Below are positions 11,401 to 23,824 of a stretch of DNA of 64,000 nt, in pieces. Location of the stretch: assembly GCA_037176885.1 (NCBI GenBank), contig JAWWNJ010000015.1, positions 1,178,001 to 1,242,000 on the forward strand. Reading direction: 5' to 3'. Made by a program: the position numbers and the translations under genes. Positions within the stretch are counted from its first letter, which is position 1. Each line of letters opens with the position of its first letter. This stretch comes from Favolaschia claudopus. Taxonomy: Eukaryota; Basidiomycota; Agaricomycetes; Agaricales; Mycenaceae. The notes under the pieces were generated by a model. That model was not told where the DNA came from. It saw only the letters and a program-made list of their open reading frames with translations, and did not search any database.

Positions 11401-14400
11401 CAATTATATGAACTCTTCGCCGCTTATTTGAGTCGGAAACGCGAGTTTGGCGACCTTGATGCCGCGGACCGGTGAGTAGAGAATTAATTAATGATACTAC
11501 ATAATTCGGCGGCCTGACGGTCTACAGGACACATGCTATTCTTCGTCATCTTCAACAGCGAGGCGTTTCGGGAAAGAAGCTGGATTACTTGTGAGTTGAA
11601 TCGTTTTGAATCACGATTCGATGTCTTGACCTCTGGGAAGATATGTCGATGAAATTCAGGATAACCTCCTTATCGACACCTTGTGTAATGTCGATACTAT
11701 CTGGTCACCCTACGTTGCTAACACAGAAGTAGTGTTACGATCTATTTGCTACAATCCTGATGGCCTCTTCTGGGCCGGAGACACTGCCCAAACCATATCT
11801 ATAGGCAGTTCGTTCCGCTTCAATGAGTTGAAGGCGTTTATATACCGTATCGAGGTCTCTCAATTTCTATACCATACCTACCTCAAATCTCACGCTTTCT
11901 CAGCAACGACGCGTCGAGACAAGCCAGCAATTGGAACTGCATTACCAGCCTGTGTCGCAGCCTCGGACTTTCCAGCTCACTGTCAACTATCGATCTCATG
12001 CTGGGATCGTCAATTGTGCGGACACTGTGATTGAGGTTCTCATGAAGTTCTGGCCGTATTCCATCGACCCTTTGGATCGCGAGAGAGGCACTGTGGACGG
12101 TCTTCGGCCCGTATTTTTCACGGGATTCGATTCCGGCAACGTTCAGTATGAGCAGTTCCTGTTTGGAGACCGAGAGTAAGCTGCCATTTACTTTGCGACG
12201 AGCCCCAACTTAGCAGCAAATCAATTGCCAGAGGAAGTTATATTGAATTCGGTGCTCAACAATGTGAGTACCACTTGTGCAGTCGCTCGTCCGTACGCGT
12301 CGACTTACTCGTTCTGATTCCCTAGGCATACTGGTGCGGCATGATGCTGCCCGCGATAAGCTGCGCGAACAAGTTGGGGACATTGGTCTCATTATGTAAG
12401 TTCAAGGAAACGGTTGACAGACCTCAACCTGAAAGTTTTGTAGGACACTGTATGAGAGCAAAGGATTGGAGTTCAATGACGTGAGCGGTTCGCCGACTAG
12501 GAAAGTCAATGCGCTGACTGCACCAGGTCTTGTTGTACAATTTTTTCGAGGACTCGTCGGTAGGCGCGGCTCAATGGAGAGTCGTTCTCAACCTACTCGA
12601 AGGGAGTGGGAAGAGCTCAGCACCACTCTTCGACACCTCTCGTCACGCTGGTGTATGCATTGAGGTAAACTGCCCCATTTCGTTCAAAGAATTTGACCTG
12701 ACGACCGAATTAGCTCAAGTTTCTGTATGTAGCCATCACCCGGGCGCGCAACAATGTTTGGATTGCAGACACATCGGCTAAAGGGGAGCCTATGCGTGTT
12801 CGTCATCGCTGCTCGCGTCAATCCCATCTTGAATCTTTTCGTTTATAGATACTTTGGACGAGTCGAGACCAAGTACAGACTTGCACCCCAGGTACAGATA
12901 CTCCGCGGCTAGCGATCTCTTCGACCCGTGCGTAGTTGTAGGGATTCCCCAAATCGAATCCGTACTGAGGCTCTTTACAGCCGCAGAATGGGAGGACCAG
13001 GGCAGAAAATTGTTTACCAACAAACGCTACCGGCAGGCGCAGCATTGCTTTGAGAGGGCGCTCTTACCTCAACAAGCAGCAATGGCTGAAGCATACCATC
13101 TTCGCGCCGAGGCTCGGAAGTGTCCTACTTCCAATAATCGCCAAGCGATCCAGACCCGAAAGACTGCTTTCCTGCAGGCGGCATCCGCGTTCATGGAATG
13201 CGCCAAGGAAGAAGGGACTCGCGCTTACTTCAGAATAGCAGCTGAGTGCTTCGAAACCGTTGGAGAAGAGTTGCTCGCCGCAGAGGTCTATTTGAAAGCC
13301 CAAGAGTACACAAAATCTGCAGAACTATATCGGAAACTAGGAAAATTCGACGAAGCTGTCGATATCGTGCAGAAGCATAAAGAGAAAATCACACCCGCCG
13401 TCGTTTCAAATGTGACGAATGTCGCCAGACTATTTTATTATAAGGAGCAATCCTTCGAGTCAGTTCGACAGTTCTCTGTATTCCTGGCGCATACTCATTC
13501 CACCTTCTAGTAAAGCGCATGCACTCTTCTCCTCATACGAAGAAGCACTTGAATACCTTGAGGAGCGTGGACTCGATGTTGCTCATGCCACACTCCTCGA
13601 ATCACTTGGAAGGTATAGCGATGCGGCTGAAGTTCACCTCGAGGAAGGGAGAACGCTTGAAGCTATCAAGCTATTTCTACGCGAGCGAGATAGCGAGGAA
13701 TCCGTTCGTCGTGGCGCCGAATGCATCCTTCAAAGTCTGTGGCGTAAGATTTCTTTTGCCGTATCTCCGGACATGGAGGATCCTTCCCTGTTGCAATTGT
13801 TGGATTTTGCCACCAAAGCCGAGGCTCTTACGCTGTCAGAAAATCAACGCAATGAGGTGCGTGCGCCTTCCTGTATTATATATCTTGGTTTTAACACGAA
13901 AGTCCAGCTCTTGATGTTTCAAGCCCTATGTCGTCGCGAAGTTTCGCAGTTGCAGCTTCTCGGAGAGTCCCTTGAAGAGAGCGATCCCGCCGCTGCTCTT
14001 CTATGCTACGATCTCGTCTTCATTAATCCTCCTAAAATCCAGGCTCTTCTTGTCGATGGTGTTGTTAAAGAGCTTCAAATATTCTATGGTTACGTCAAAT
14101 TGCTGAACAAGTTCGTATGGGCAGATCCGTGCAATCAACCTCTGGTGGAGAAGCTCTTTGGATATACTCGTCTAGGCGACAACGACTTCTTGGTTCCGCA
14201 GGGAACGTTCCTGCACTCGGCGTTACGGCAATCGAATCATCCAGCCTTCCAACGCTCGACCGGCGAGGAAGACATCACACTCACTAGCTTTGAGCTAAGG
14301 GATGTCTATACGCAGCACCTAAAGGAACGTCTCGAACACCGGGTCTTGCGAGAGAACGAGATGTGTAAACGAACTCGGGCATTGTCTCTCTGTCTCATGT

Positions 14401-16947
14401 TCGCCGTCTTCGAGGGCAAATGCTATCGTGTCGATTGTCTCCATGAACATGGTCCAGTTCCTACTCGGAAGGAGTTCAATGCGCGAGTTAGAATTCACCT
14501 GCAGCAAATATTGATCTTGCAAGCGGCGCAATTCGTGATCAATGAACCCATTGACAGACGGTTCATGCTCCCCTATTATGTCCCATTCAGCACCACTTAC
14601 ATTTATCCAGGTACTGGATCACGCGGCTCTATTCGTCTCTGTACCCGTCCTTTTACCGCCTTGGTTCGGCATCCAGTCTCGATCTCGGTTCAATTCCGGA
14701 GGCTGAGGCAGGGTTCCGTGTTGTGAAAGAATGGGTTCGGAGTTGGGTTTATGATTTCGAGTTCTTCCCCGCCCCGAAGTTCCTTTCGAACCTCGCACAA
14801 GTTTGTCGGCTCAGTTTCCAGCTTGACCCCAAAGGTGCTATGTCTTACTTGACAAACTCCGCGTTCATGCGGATGCAGCCATCTGTTTACGTGCGAGCTG
14901 GCTCTAACTATGTTGTTGGAGAATTCCTGTTATCTCTGGAAGGTCGCCAAGAAACTTGCATTTCTGCCGGGGTGCTTTTCGTTCGGTAGGTCAACGGACA
15001 TGATTCCCGTAGTTGCCTGCTGAACCCCAGTAGGCACTGCGTAGAAAATTCTCTTCCTATTCAAACCACCGTCTTGTGCGATATTGTGGAACATCTCTGC
15101 GCTTGCCTGATTGTAGCGGATCGTCAACAGCGCGGGCCCATGCATAATGTGACTCTTCCTTTGAGTTGGATGGTAAATTGGACGAGCATAGCCGGTGAAG
15201 GTCGACGTCAAACTCACACTTTTGGACTCCTGGTGCAATGTTTGGGGAAGCTTCTGGAGCGTCTTTATACGGGTACTGGAGCAGGTGAATCCGTTGCAAA
15301 TCGAACGTTTGCTCTTTAACGATTGTCTGGGCAGAACATTTATTGCACGAGAACAAGAATATGTCAAATCTGGGTTTGAGATATCGGGACACATTCTTTG
15401 CTCGGGTGTATGCTTTCACTAATCTCTTATCGATCCGCACACTCATGGTTTCATAGGTGCAAATGCATATGTCTACGTGAGTTTCTTGTGCCGTAGAATT
15501 CAGAGACCCGAGCCTAACCCACGATATCCTTGTACTAGTGGGCTACCACTCGAGCCAGCCCGGTTCTCAGTTCAGAATATTGAAAAATCTCACTCGTCTT
15601 CGTCAATCGGATCCGAATCCCAAGACCCTTCATCTATCCCACAGGTAAACACTACGATACATTCCGTGCAGCACATTATTCACACAGTCCAGATATGTGA
15701 CTGCCACGAGTTGGTCTGGTCTTGTACAAGCACTACAGTGGTCAACTGCTGGGTCTGCACTTGACGAATTGGTAGTCTTGGTTCACGCAGATCGCCCGCT
15801 GCCGAACCCCATTCGTCAAGTACGGCAAATCGTATATAAGTTGCCCGAAGAGATTCCTCAGTTACTAGGCACTTCGGAGGCCTTGATCGAAAAGGTGTCG
15901 GCTCAAGAAGCGGCCCCTGAGAGCGCGGAGGAGATCCTGGACGGTATCGACGAAGTCGCCGTTGAGGAGCCTAACGATCCCGGTTTCACCCAGGGCGTAG
16001 AGGCAGAAGAGGTGTTCCCAGCTGCTGAATCTGTTGCTATGCCGCCTGCGTTAGAAGCTGTGGAGCACACGGAGGAAGAGAAACACGCCGCTTCAATAAT
16101 CCAAAGCGCATTCAAACGAGCGCAGAGACGCGCTGCCCGACGAAAGGCGGACATGCTGAAGTCAAACCTCGCCGTAAGCTATGCCAGCTCTTTCGCTGCG
16201 TGTTTGTCGGAAGCAGAGAACATCGAGTGGCCGAATCGCAACTACAGGTTTCGATATCTCGGCCCCCTTCCGCATCTCCTCCTATGTCTTGACCTCATCT
16301 TGGACGTTGCGCAAAAGCAGAAGAAACAGGTGAAAAGAGACCTGCGCGATGCCAAGCACGAGAGGCTGGAAGCACTCGACAAACAATTAACAGAGCTGAC
16401 GTGAGTATCTTCTTATCGCAGTGTAGTCGACAAAGTGTCTGAGCTGTTCAACACAGCGATGCGGTCAAGAAGATCCTACAGATGCAAAAGACTCTTTCTC
16501 CTACAGCCGATCTGCACAAGACGGGGGATCTCATGGCTTTAAAGAGCCAAGTTTCGTCGGCGATCCTGTTCATCCGAAGCTTGCCGTTCAAAGCACAAGA
16601 CGGCGTAACCCTTCATCTCGACAGAGCGTATAAAGGGATTGTGCAGCCGAAGGTGTTTGTACAGGCCTCTGCAAGGAAGAAACCAGCATTGAACGTTGAC
16701 GACCTTTCTGATCTGTATATGGATTGTATGTACATGCAGCCACTCCGTCGTTCCGTCCTTGTGCTCAGTCTTCTTTCCAGATCCTAGCCCAGTTCAAGAT
16801 GCGACAATTGCGCCCGCTAGAGGTGTTTCTACTTCTGCGAGCGTCGAAATTGGACAGAGGGAGGAGGTCAACATCCCTACCCAGGTTCATCTGTCAGAGC
16901 TCAGCGAGGTTGTATCCATTGTAGAGGTGAAGGTCGGGGAGACCTGA
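8497..16947 (+). CDS. Giant UvrD-like helicase with TPR-like repeats and IQ motif (TRANK1-like)
   Basis: This is a fungal member of the family annotated as TPR and ankyrin repeat-containing protein 1, an SF1 UvrD/Rep-type ATPase. I chose the ATG at 8497; an in-frame ATG at 8443 is possible. The N-terminal quarter is an unknown helical region. Helicase motifs follow: Walker A LGRSGTGKTTTLLYRML (about 10550-10660), motif II YVDEIQDNLL (about 11640), motif IV-like TFQLTVNYRSHAGIVNCAD (about 11960), YESKGLEFNDVLLYNFFEDS (about 12450-12560) and motif VI LYVAITRARNNVWIADTS (about 12720). A TPR-like helical repeat region (EAYHLRAEARK, AAECFETVGEELLAAEVYL) occupies about 12950-13700. An IQ-like motif IIQSAFKRAQRRAARR lies near 16095. 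More than twenty short introns give about 2,300 residues. Motif II has DEIQD rather than DExQ-type DEAQ, as in relatives. Substrate and role are unknown. The gene looks intact, though exact splice sites in 14.6-15.7 kb are uncertain. Confidence 0.85.
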
Positions 16948-17426
16948 CACGTTCCTATCTTGGGGACGCTTCTGACGAAGGAAGCCTCGCCAATTTCTTG
17001 ATTGTTTATTCATTATCTTTCTTGTATATGTAAACTGTGAACACTGTACTGTTACAATGGACCAAACTATGTAGACTATGTACCATTCACAATATTAATG
17101 CAGGTTGCTTAGTACCGGCAAAAACTGAACGTCAATTTCATTCGGTCTCAGCCGCCCCGACATTATTGTTTCTGAGCACCCCCCAAAATCGCGGTAATTG
17201 TTTCTAGTCACCGTCGTCTCTGAATTTGTGGCAGGTAGTAAATACATGAGTCAGGGTATGTAGATGACCTCGAAGTTGAACATCCCTGTAAACTCGTCTC
17301 TCGAACCGTACCTCCCGCCTGCCTGAAGACTCTGCGACAGGCATGCATTACTGCTCGGGATTGGGTACAACATTTATATTTACAGTCGTTACAGTTGGCA
17401 TCCTTCTTCGAACTATAGGCCGAATT
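16948..17426. other. Convergent 3' intergenic region
   Basis: About 480 bp between the stops of the helicase gene (+) and the membrane-protein gene (-). It is AT-richer, with TTGTATATGTAAA-type sequence near 17020 suited to 3' end formation. No gene is seen. Confidence 0.5.
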
Positions 17427-18055
17427 CTACACGCCTCCACCCACACCTCCACCCCCCACACCAGGACCAGCACCACCAAATCCTCCCGTCGTGAGATTGT
17501 TATTAATATTTGCCTGAAGCGCATTGTTGTGGGCCTGGTGATGCATATCCATATGCTGGTTGTGCATATTGGAATGATGTAGGCCATGGGTATGGTGCGA
17601 ATGTGCCGTCGCGGGATATGTCGGTGGTGCCCCCATAGTATTCTCATTCATGGCAGCAGCATTCGCTTGCGCATTTTGCACGTATGATCGCTGGAACCTC
17701 TTGATTCGGCGGTACCTCACGATGGCGAAGATGATGCCGACGAGGGACAGTAAAGCTGCTGATTATGGTTGCAGATGTACTTAGAAAGGGTGCATCGAGT
17801 ATTGGGAATATAACTCACTGACGCCGATTACGATGCCTACTATTGCAGCTGTCGTTATAACAGTATTCCGCCCGCGATTGAAGTCGTCTGAACTGTCGCA
17901 TCCATTACTGTGCAACGCGACAACTCAGCTGAGACGAATGTACAGGAAAAGCTCGAGCTCACCCGAAGCATTGCGCCGAGAAAGCGGTCGGTAGAAGTGA
18001 AAGCGCGCAGAGATAGATTGGTACAGTGGCCAGAGTCTGAGTTCGTCGTGTCATG
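17427..18055 (-). CDS. Small single-pass membrane protein, paralogue A
   Basis: Three exons on the minus strand encode a secretory-type N terminus (MTRRTQTLATVPIYLCALSL...FSAQCFG). A short Cys-containing ectodomain (NGCDSSDDFNRGR) follows, then one transmembrane helix (TVITTAAIVGIVIGV...LLSLVGIIFAIV). Directly after it comes a basic stop-transfer segment, RYRRIKRFQRSYVQNAQ. The cytosolic tail is rich in His, Met and Asn (HSHHTHGLHHSNMHNQHMDM) and ends in a Gly-rich stretch. Introns are phase-compatible at about 17955 and 17815-17760. The predicted topology is type I with a tail of about 90 residues. I do not recognise a function. A paralogue with the same exon plan and the RYRRIKRFQR motif lies at 60730-61232. 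The His-rich tail might bind metal, but that is a guess. Confidence 0.75.
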
Positions 18056-18529
18056 GTCGTGGTAGGTGGGTATTAGTTTCTCCCTCGACAGTCGAATACG
18101 ACTGATATAAAAGGGCCATGAGTTGTTAGCGAAAGCTGTGAAGGTGTGGCTTCAGGGTGCCGTGAAACCGATAGGACTGTATTGAGTGCTCCACCCGCGG
18201 CAGAAGAGAAATCATTTGGGCCAAGCGCTGTATGAACCGCTTGAAGATCATGACGACGTTCCAGGCTCATCGTGTTTGGGTTACTGTCGGGCCCAACCTG
18301 TGGGCGGGCCCGGCGGGGTTGAACGTTGAGCGCTGAGCGCGAGTAGTTATACTATGTACAGTACTAGCCATGGCGGCGAAGGAAAACGATGAGCGGAGTC
18401 TGATCCGAAAATTGGAACTTGGAGGCCCGTTTGCGGAAAGCGAAGTGTAAGTGAATCCATGCAATATAACTTAGGTACGTGAAGAGTGAAATGTAGTACA
18501 TGTACATAGTGTGAGGGGACAGTCTAGGT
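18056..18529. other. Intergenic, upstream of membrane gene A and downstream of Aurora
   Basis: About 470 bp with no supported gene. It carries the promoter of the membrane-protein gene (-) and the 3' flank of Aurora (-). Short open frames on both strands have no recognisable motif. Confidence 0.45.
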
Positions 18530-20064
18530 TCAGATGGTACTCTGTCGAACCGCACCTTGCGGCCGATATCTTACAATCCACGGGTGGTTCAAAACGTCAG
18601 TCAGCTGAATCCGTTTCTGCGGATCGTATTGAAGGAGCTGTACAAGATGTTCGTTCGGTGAGCATGCCTTCCAGGCGAGGCGAGAAACAAAGGAATGGGA
18701 GAGGATTGACGTACCCTGGATATGAGATCCTTGGCCTCGGCTGAGATAGTGGGAGGGAATTTGAGATCGACGCGTGCAATCCTACGGTATGTGTCTGCGT
18801 AGAAGCAGCGGGTTAGCCAGCAACACAATAAATGGAAAACAGAGGGAGCCTACTCTTGACGCTTCCGCGGTCCTCAAAAGGAGGGGCCCCAATCATAAAT
18901 TCGTATGTTAGCACTCCGAGCGCCCAGTGATCGACCTACACCAAGTCAGAACGAAGCAGCGCAGCTGAATTCAGCGGTGCTACCTTCTCATTGTGGTCCT
19001 TGCCTTCAACCATCTCCGGTGGCAAATAGTCCAAGGTCCCGCATAACGTCGTTCTCCGCAAGCCCGGGGCATGAACAGACCTGAGGTGCAAGTGAGCAAA
19101 CATACAGGATACTACGCAACCACCCACCAGCCAAAGTCTCCGATCTTCAGCTCGCCGTTTATCCCGACTAGTAAGTTCTCGGGCTTGATGTCGCGATGGA
19201 TGACATGTTTTCCGTGAAGGTAGATGAGGGCGTCAGCCATCTGGTCAATATACCTCGCGCTTCTCTTTTCTGTGAAGCTCCCGTGCTTGCTGAGCTGCTT
19301 GTATAGCTCGCCCTTGCCCGCGAATTCGATCATGAGGAAGATACGCTTTTCATCGTGGAAGAAGCCGTAGAGTCGGATGATGTTTGGGTGGCGGAGGTTT
19401 TGCTGAATCTCGATCTCACGGCGAGTCTGTTTCTCTACGTTGTTTTTGACGAGTTCGGATTTGTAGAGTGTCTTGAGCGCGAGGATGTAATTGGGGGCGG
19501 TCTTGGTGCGAACCATGTATACGCGACCGAATTTGCCTAGACGTATTGATTAGCTGCTGAGAGATGCAATATCGGATGTCTACCTTTTCCCAGTGGTCTG
19601 CCCATGTCAAATGAATGAAGAGTCCATTCTTGCGTCGGATACGTCCTGTGCCGATAAATCGATGAAACAATCAGAGATTATGCCTCCCGATGTGCTTACT
19701 GAGATAGACTTGAGTCGAGCGCAAGCTCAGCAGCCGCCTCCCCAGACACAACTTCCCCTCGTTCCTCATTCTCTAACTCCAGTCCTCCATCGTACCGCCC
19801 GATGTCAAGTGACGCCTGCTGCTGCGTCGCCGCCGCTTCCTTCTCTTTGCGCGATGGTGGTGGGGGAAGGCCAGCCAAGCTCGACTGACTAGCGTTCAAG
19901 TTGGGTGCGGCAAACTTTGTGAGGAGTTTGGCGACATTCGGCTGGCTGGGTTGTTTCGTGTGTGCGGGCCGCGCGGTGGATGATGAGGGAGCGAAAGAGC
20001 GAGAGTTAGATCCTGATATCTCTAGAGCAGCTATTTGACGAGTTACAGAGCCTACGGTTGTCAT
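18530..20064 (-). CDS. Aurora protein kinase (Ipl1/Ark1)
   Basis: Aurora is the Ser/Thr kinase of the chromosomal passenger complex and corrects kinetochore-microtubule attachments. The start at 20064 gives a non-conserved N-terminal extension of about 130 residues rich in Ser, Pro and Ala. The kinase domain begins with the Gly loop [12 protein letters not shown], followed by the VAIK-type Lys in [12 protein letters not shown]. Next come the alpha-C Glu in [20 protein letters not shown] and the catalytic loop [14 protein letters not shown]. The DFG motif is in LKIGDFGW. The activation segment [19 protein letters not shown] has the conserved Thr of the TLCGT motif. The C lobe includes DHWALGVL and ends [13 protein letters not shown], with the stop at 18530. 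There are about six short introns and about 400 residues. All catalytic residues are present. It lies in tandem with the Sid2/Dbf2 kinase. Confidence 0.95.
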
Positions 20065-20333
20065 CGTTGCGAGTAAGAGTGAGGCCTAGTGAGGACCGAG
20101 CGCAAAGAGCGTGGGAGAGTGGCGAGGTTGAAATGAACGTGATCGTGATTGCACGTGACGGCAAGCACGATGAAACAAGGAATTTTTGAGCGGGCCAAAA
20201 TGTATACGGGCAACCTGTAACGCTGCAATACAAGACAAAAGTACAGTACGGGGTATGGATATGCAGTTCCAAATATTCCAAGGGTAACAACGCGAATCAT
20301 TTCAAGTGTCATCAAAAACGGCGACCAGAGCAT

Positions 20334-22356
20334 CTAGAAAATAGTCGCAAGTGCGCCATCTTCGTACCCTGCTCCTCCACCGAATCCTGTCTGGCGCCCA
20401 GGGCCATTCTTGCCAAAAGTGAACCCAACCCATACGCCACGTCCAAACGCCTCCTCCTTCTCCTTGACAGCATCGACGTTCCGCTGCTTCTCCTTCACCT
20501 CCGCATACTTGGCCATGTCTTCCAGCGACGTAAAGTCGTCATAGTACCCCGTGTCGATCTCAGAGTCAAGCGCGGGTACAAAAGGTGCGTTAACGGAACG
20601 GAGGTCGTCCCATTTGACGTTTTTGAAGAATGTGTGGCCGCTGAGTTGGGTGATGGAGGTGTAGCGGGTGGATGCGTGAGAGATGAGGCTGCGAGAAAAG
20701 GGTCGTTGAGCTGAATAGTCAGACGTATGCAGAGTGGAGACGAACCAGGTAACAGCGTCCCACGCAGTGTCGGTGAGATTGAAGACGAGATCCTCAGGTT
20801 TGTCGTACTCTGGACGACGGAGAACGGTAGACCAATTCTTCAAATTCGTCCATGTTTCTTCGGGGGTGCTACCGCTGAATGGGGGGAAACCTGCGAGGAA
20901 CTCAAAGAGAATGCAACCGAGTGACCAGTAGTCGACCGAAAGGTTGTATGGTTTTCCGCGCAGAACCTCAGGAGCCTGGCGATACCAAAGCAAGTGAGTA
21001 TTTGCAGATATAATGGAGAATTAACATACCATATAATCCGGAGATCCAACAATGGAATCGGCATAGCGTGCGTCTTCGTTACGAATGGAGCGGTAAATGG
21101 AACGACGTTCTATAGTTGATCGATGGACGATTTGATTGTCTTTCACTTTGTCGAGCTAGATAGTAGACGTTGAAGAGAGGAAGCAGAACGTATAGCGCTG
21201 GAGTCACCTTGATTTTGAGCGATTCTATCAATTTAGGGTTCAGAGCACCAGTTGCGAGACCGAAATCTGTGAGCTTGACATGTCCAGAGCTATCGACAAG
21301 GAAGTTCTGCGAAACAATGAGGGAGTCATTCGTGGGCCACAACGGAACAAACCTCTGGCTTGAGGTCGCGATGGATATAACCAAGTTTGTGCAATTCGTT
21401 TACGGCGGCGAACATCTCGCTAATATAGAAACGGGCATGTTCCTCCTTGAGTACCCCAGAGTTATTTAGGAGCGTGCGGAAGTCGCCACCGGGGACGTAT
21501 TCCATAGCAAGATAGACAAATTGAGGATCCTGGAAAGCGTAGAGAAGTCTCACGAGCCAAGGCGTTTTGGTCGCAGTGAGGATATCGCGTTCCACCAAGA
21601 CGTGCCGAATCTGTAAAAGGCTCGTTAACGCGGTGCAAGCAGTTGAAGTAGTATCGCCGTACCTCGTCCATCTTGAACAGTGTCCGCTTCCTCATCTTCT
21701 TCAACGCGCAGACCTCACCCGTCTCCTGTTTCCGAGCCAAAAACACCTCGCCATACCCTCCCTGCCCGACCTGCGCGATGATATGGAACTGATCGACTCG
21801 TAGCTTTGTCCGCCGTCGCCGTAGAAGAACGCGTTCCCGTCCGCAGTACGACTTGAACTCTTTCGCGTACTCGGAAGGTTTGAGATCTCGCGCTGTCGTA
21901 TCCTTATCGAATTTTGCACGCCGTTCTTTACGCGAATGCAGGTAGCCGAGGGTCTGGAAATAATAATCGAGGAAATCTAGAAAACATCCATCGCGCTTGG
22001 TGAATCAATCCGCCCGAAATTCAGAGAAGCTCGAGATTGATTGAACACCTACATAGTTGCGCGACTGTAGCTTTGCGTTTGACTTCTGGATTGTCGAGCA
22101 ATTCGAGCTCCCACATCTGAAAGCCGCCGGCTTTCATGGTCTTGCCTCCCTTTGCGGTCTCCATCATGATATCGTTGGGAAAGCCTTTGGCGGTGGCCAT
22201 GCGGACATCGGGGAAACCTGCGGCAGTCAGGCCTTTGGCGGTATCCATATGAATGTCACGGTAGTATGAGTTTGGCGGAAGACCCGCAACACCCTTTACG
22301 GGACTGGCGGGCCGTGAAGAATGGGGGATGGTGGGCGATTGTGGGGGCGGCGGCAT
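20334..22356 (-). CDS. NDR-family kinase Sid2/Dbf2 (septation / mitotic exit)
   Basis: This AGC kinase is the terminal kinase of the septation initiation / mitotic exit network and acts with a Mob1 co-activator. The start at 22356 gives a Pro-rich N terminus (MPPPPQSPTIPHSS). It is followed by tandem-like NSYYRDIHMDTAKGL and RMATAKGFPNDIMMETAKGG segments, then the Mob-binding helical region (YLHSRKERRAKFDKD). The kinase domain has QVGQGGYGEVFLARK, VCALKKMRKRTLFKMDEV, AMEYVPGGDFRTLLNNSGVL, the catalytic YIHRDLKPE and KLTDFGLATGAL. A characteristic long insert sits before the activation loop, ending IVGSPDYMAPEVLRGKPYNL. The C-terminal extension includes GYYDDFTSLEDMAKYAEV, and the stop is at 20334. 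About eight introns, roughly 500 residues. The LATGAL signature and insert distinguish Dbf2/Sid2 from Cbk1/Orb6. Confidence 0.93.
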
Positions 22357-22917
22357 TGCAGCGCGAAAGCTGAACGAAAGCGGTAACGTGACAAAGTTTA
22401 CCCCGCGCCAATTTTGGACGCGTCGCCGTGGAATTCAGGAAATCGTGATTCAGCTGGTACATAGTAAGGAAATAGTCGGCCTTGAGCTACGGTGTGTACC
22501 CCTTTCGTTCCTGGAAGCTTGCATCCAATACAAATTTTGAGCCATATTGTCAGTCGTACTACACAATACAGTAGTTCAATTGCTTTTTCGTTCAACTTCA
22601 AGTGTATTTAGAAACATGACGACTGTGGAGGTCTCGGATAATATTCCAAGTCGCCGCTATGTCTTGCTCGGGCTCGGCACTTCCGACGGGTTTTCAGCGT
22701 CAGCAGTAAGACATCCGCCTCCTATCCATGGTGAGACATTTTTTTTGCCAGAGAAAATTGTGAGACTCGCCGAAATGCCCAGGCGAATCCAAAGTCTCAC
22801 ATCCTGAACACTCCGCGCCGAGAGGTATATAAGCCGTCCGAATTCCCACGTCCTCCCTCACTGATTCATTCAACACAACCACCACACAACAACACAACAA
22901 TCCACCAGCATATCATC
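22357..22917. other. Divergent promoter region
   Basis: About 560 bp separates the start codons of the Sid2/Dbf2 gene (-) and the unknown gene at 22918 (+). It holds a clear TATA box for the plus-strand gene (listed separately). No other gene is visible. Confidence 0.5.
22826..22833 (+). promoter_or_regulatory. TATA box
   Basis: TATATAAG lies about 85 bp upstream of the ATG at 22918 and is followed by a CA/AC-rich leader (CAACACAACCACCACACAAC). This is a standard core-promoter arrangement for a well-expressed or regulated fungal gene. Confidence 0.55.
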
Positions 22918-23602
22918 ATGTCTATCGCCACTGCTTTCCGCAAGCTGTCCGCCTCTTCGACGACGGCTATTCTGCACACCTCCGCGCCTTGCCCCGCGCG
23001 CTCTCCCATCTATGTGTTGCCAAGCGTGCCCCCGCCTTGTGCGGAGTCGGCAACGATCAGGCATTGGGATAGTCAATCCCCCACTTCGCCTACGCGGCCC
23101 TTCGCAGTCCCTCCGTACATGTCGAGAAATGCGTCCGATGAACTGCGCACGTTCCGCGCGCAGGCTCTTAAGAGGAGGGAATCTGCTACTGAGCAGGTGC
23201 AGGCGACAGTCCCTTTGAGGGATAACCAGTCGCCTTTAAAACAACCCTCCTCGTCGTCGCCAGTCGCCCCGCACATGCAGCGCCATACGTCGAAGGAACT
23301 GCGGATTATTCGTTGGTCGCTGAAAGTGGCGGAGGAGCAGGAGACTATTGAGGAGGGTGAAGAATCTCAGATCGAGGACGACTTCCTCGCAGTTCGCGAT
23401 GTGAGCCTTGCTCGCACGCGTGCGATGCGGAGGAAACAGGAGAAGATACAACTTGTACGTCCATCTTTTCTCTAGTTTCAGAGCGTTGTCTGACTGTGAT
23501 TTGCAGGCGATGCCACAAGTGGCTGCATTGAAGATCAAGAAACTTCCGAACCCGTGGAGTGCTGCGTACGTCGAGGAATTACGTTGCGAAATTGTAAGCT
23601 GA
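22918..23602 (+). CDS. Unknown protein, about 210 residues
   Basis: I do not recognise this protein. The ATG at 22918 follows a TATA box and an AC-rich leader ending ATCATC. Exon 1 encodes a Ser/Pro-rich region with two related segments: VPPYMSRNASDELRTFRAQA, and further on VAPHMQRHTSKELRIIRWSL. These look like an internal duplication of a (P)hM-R--S-ELR-hR motif. An acidic stretch (EEQETIEEGEE) and a basic segment (RTRAMRRKQEK) follow. A 52-bp intron (about 23455-23506) leads to a short exon ending EELRCEIVS and a stop at 23600. A 24-bp stretch after it could mimic an intron but is too short to be credible. Confidence 0.6.
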
Positions 23603-23824
23603 TCTGATTGCTCACAGGCAAAAGTCTTCGCAGCCCACAATGCAGTGAGAGGCGTGGTTCTAGTCGCAGTTGTGGTCGATGGCGACATGACCAAACAACG
23701 AGTTGATCGTGCAGGAAGAGAGCAGCAGAATCGCAGAAACAACCAGCGTGTTGCCTTCCGATAGTAGAGCTGTTAGCACATTACACTCATACAACATAAT
23801 ATACAAATCGTATTCCCATTGCTG

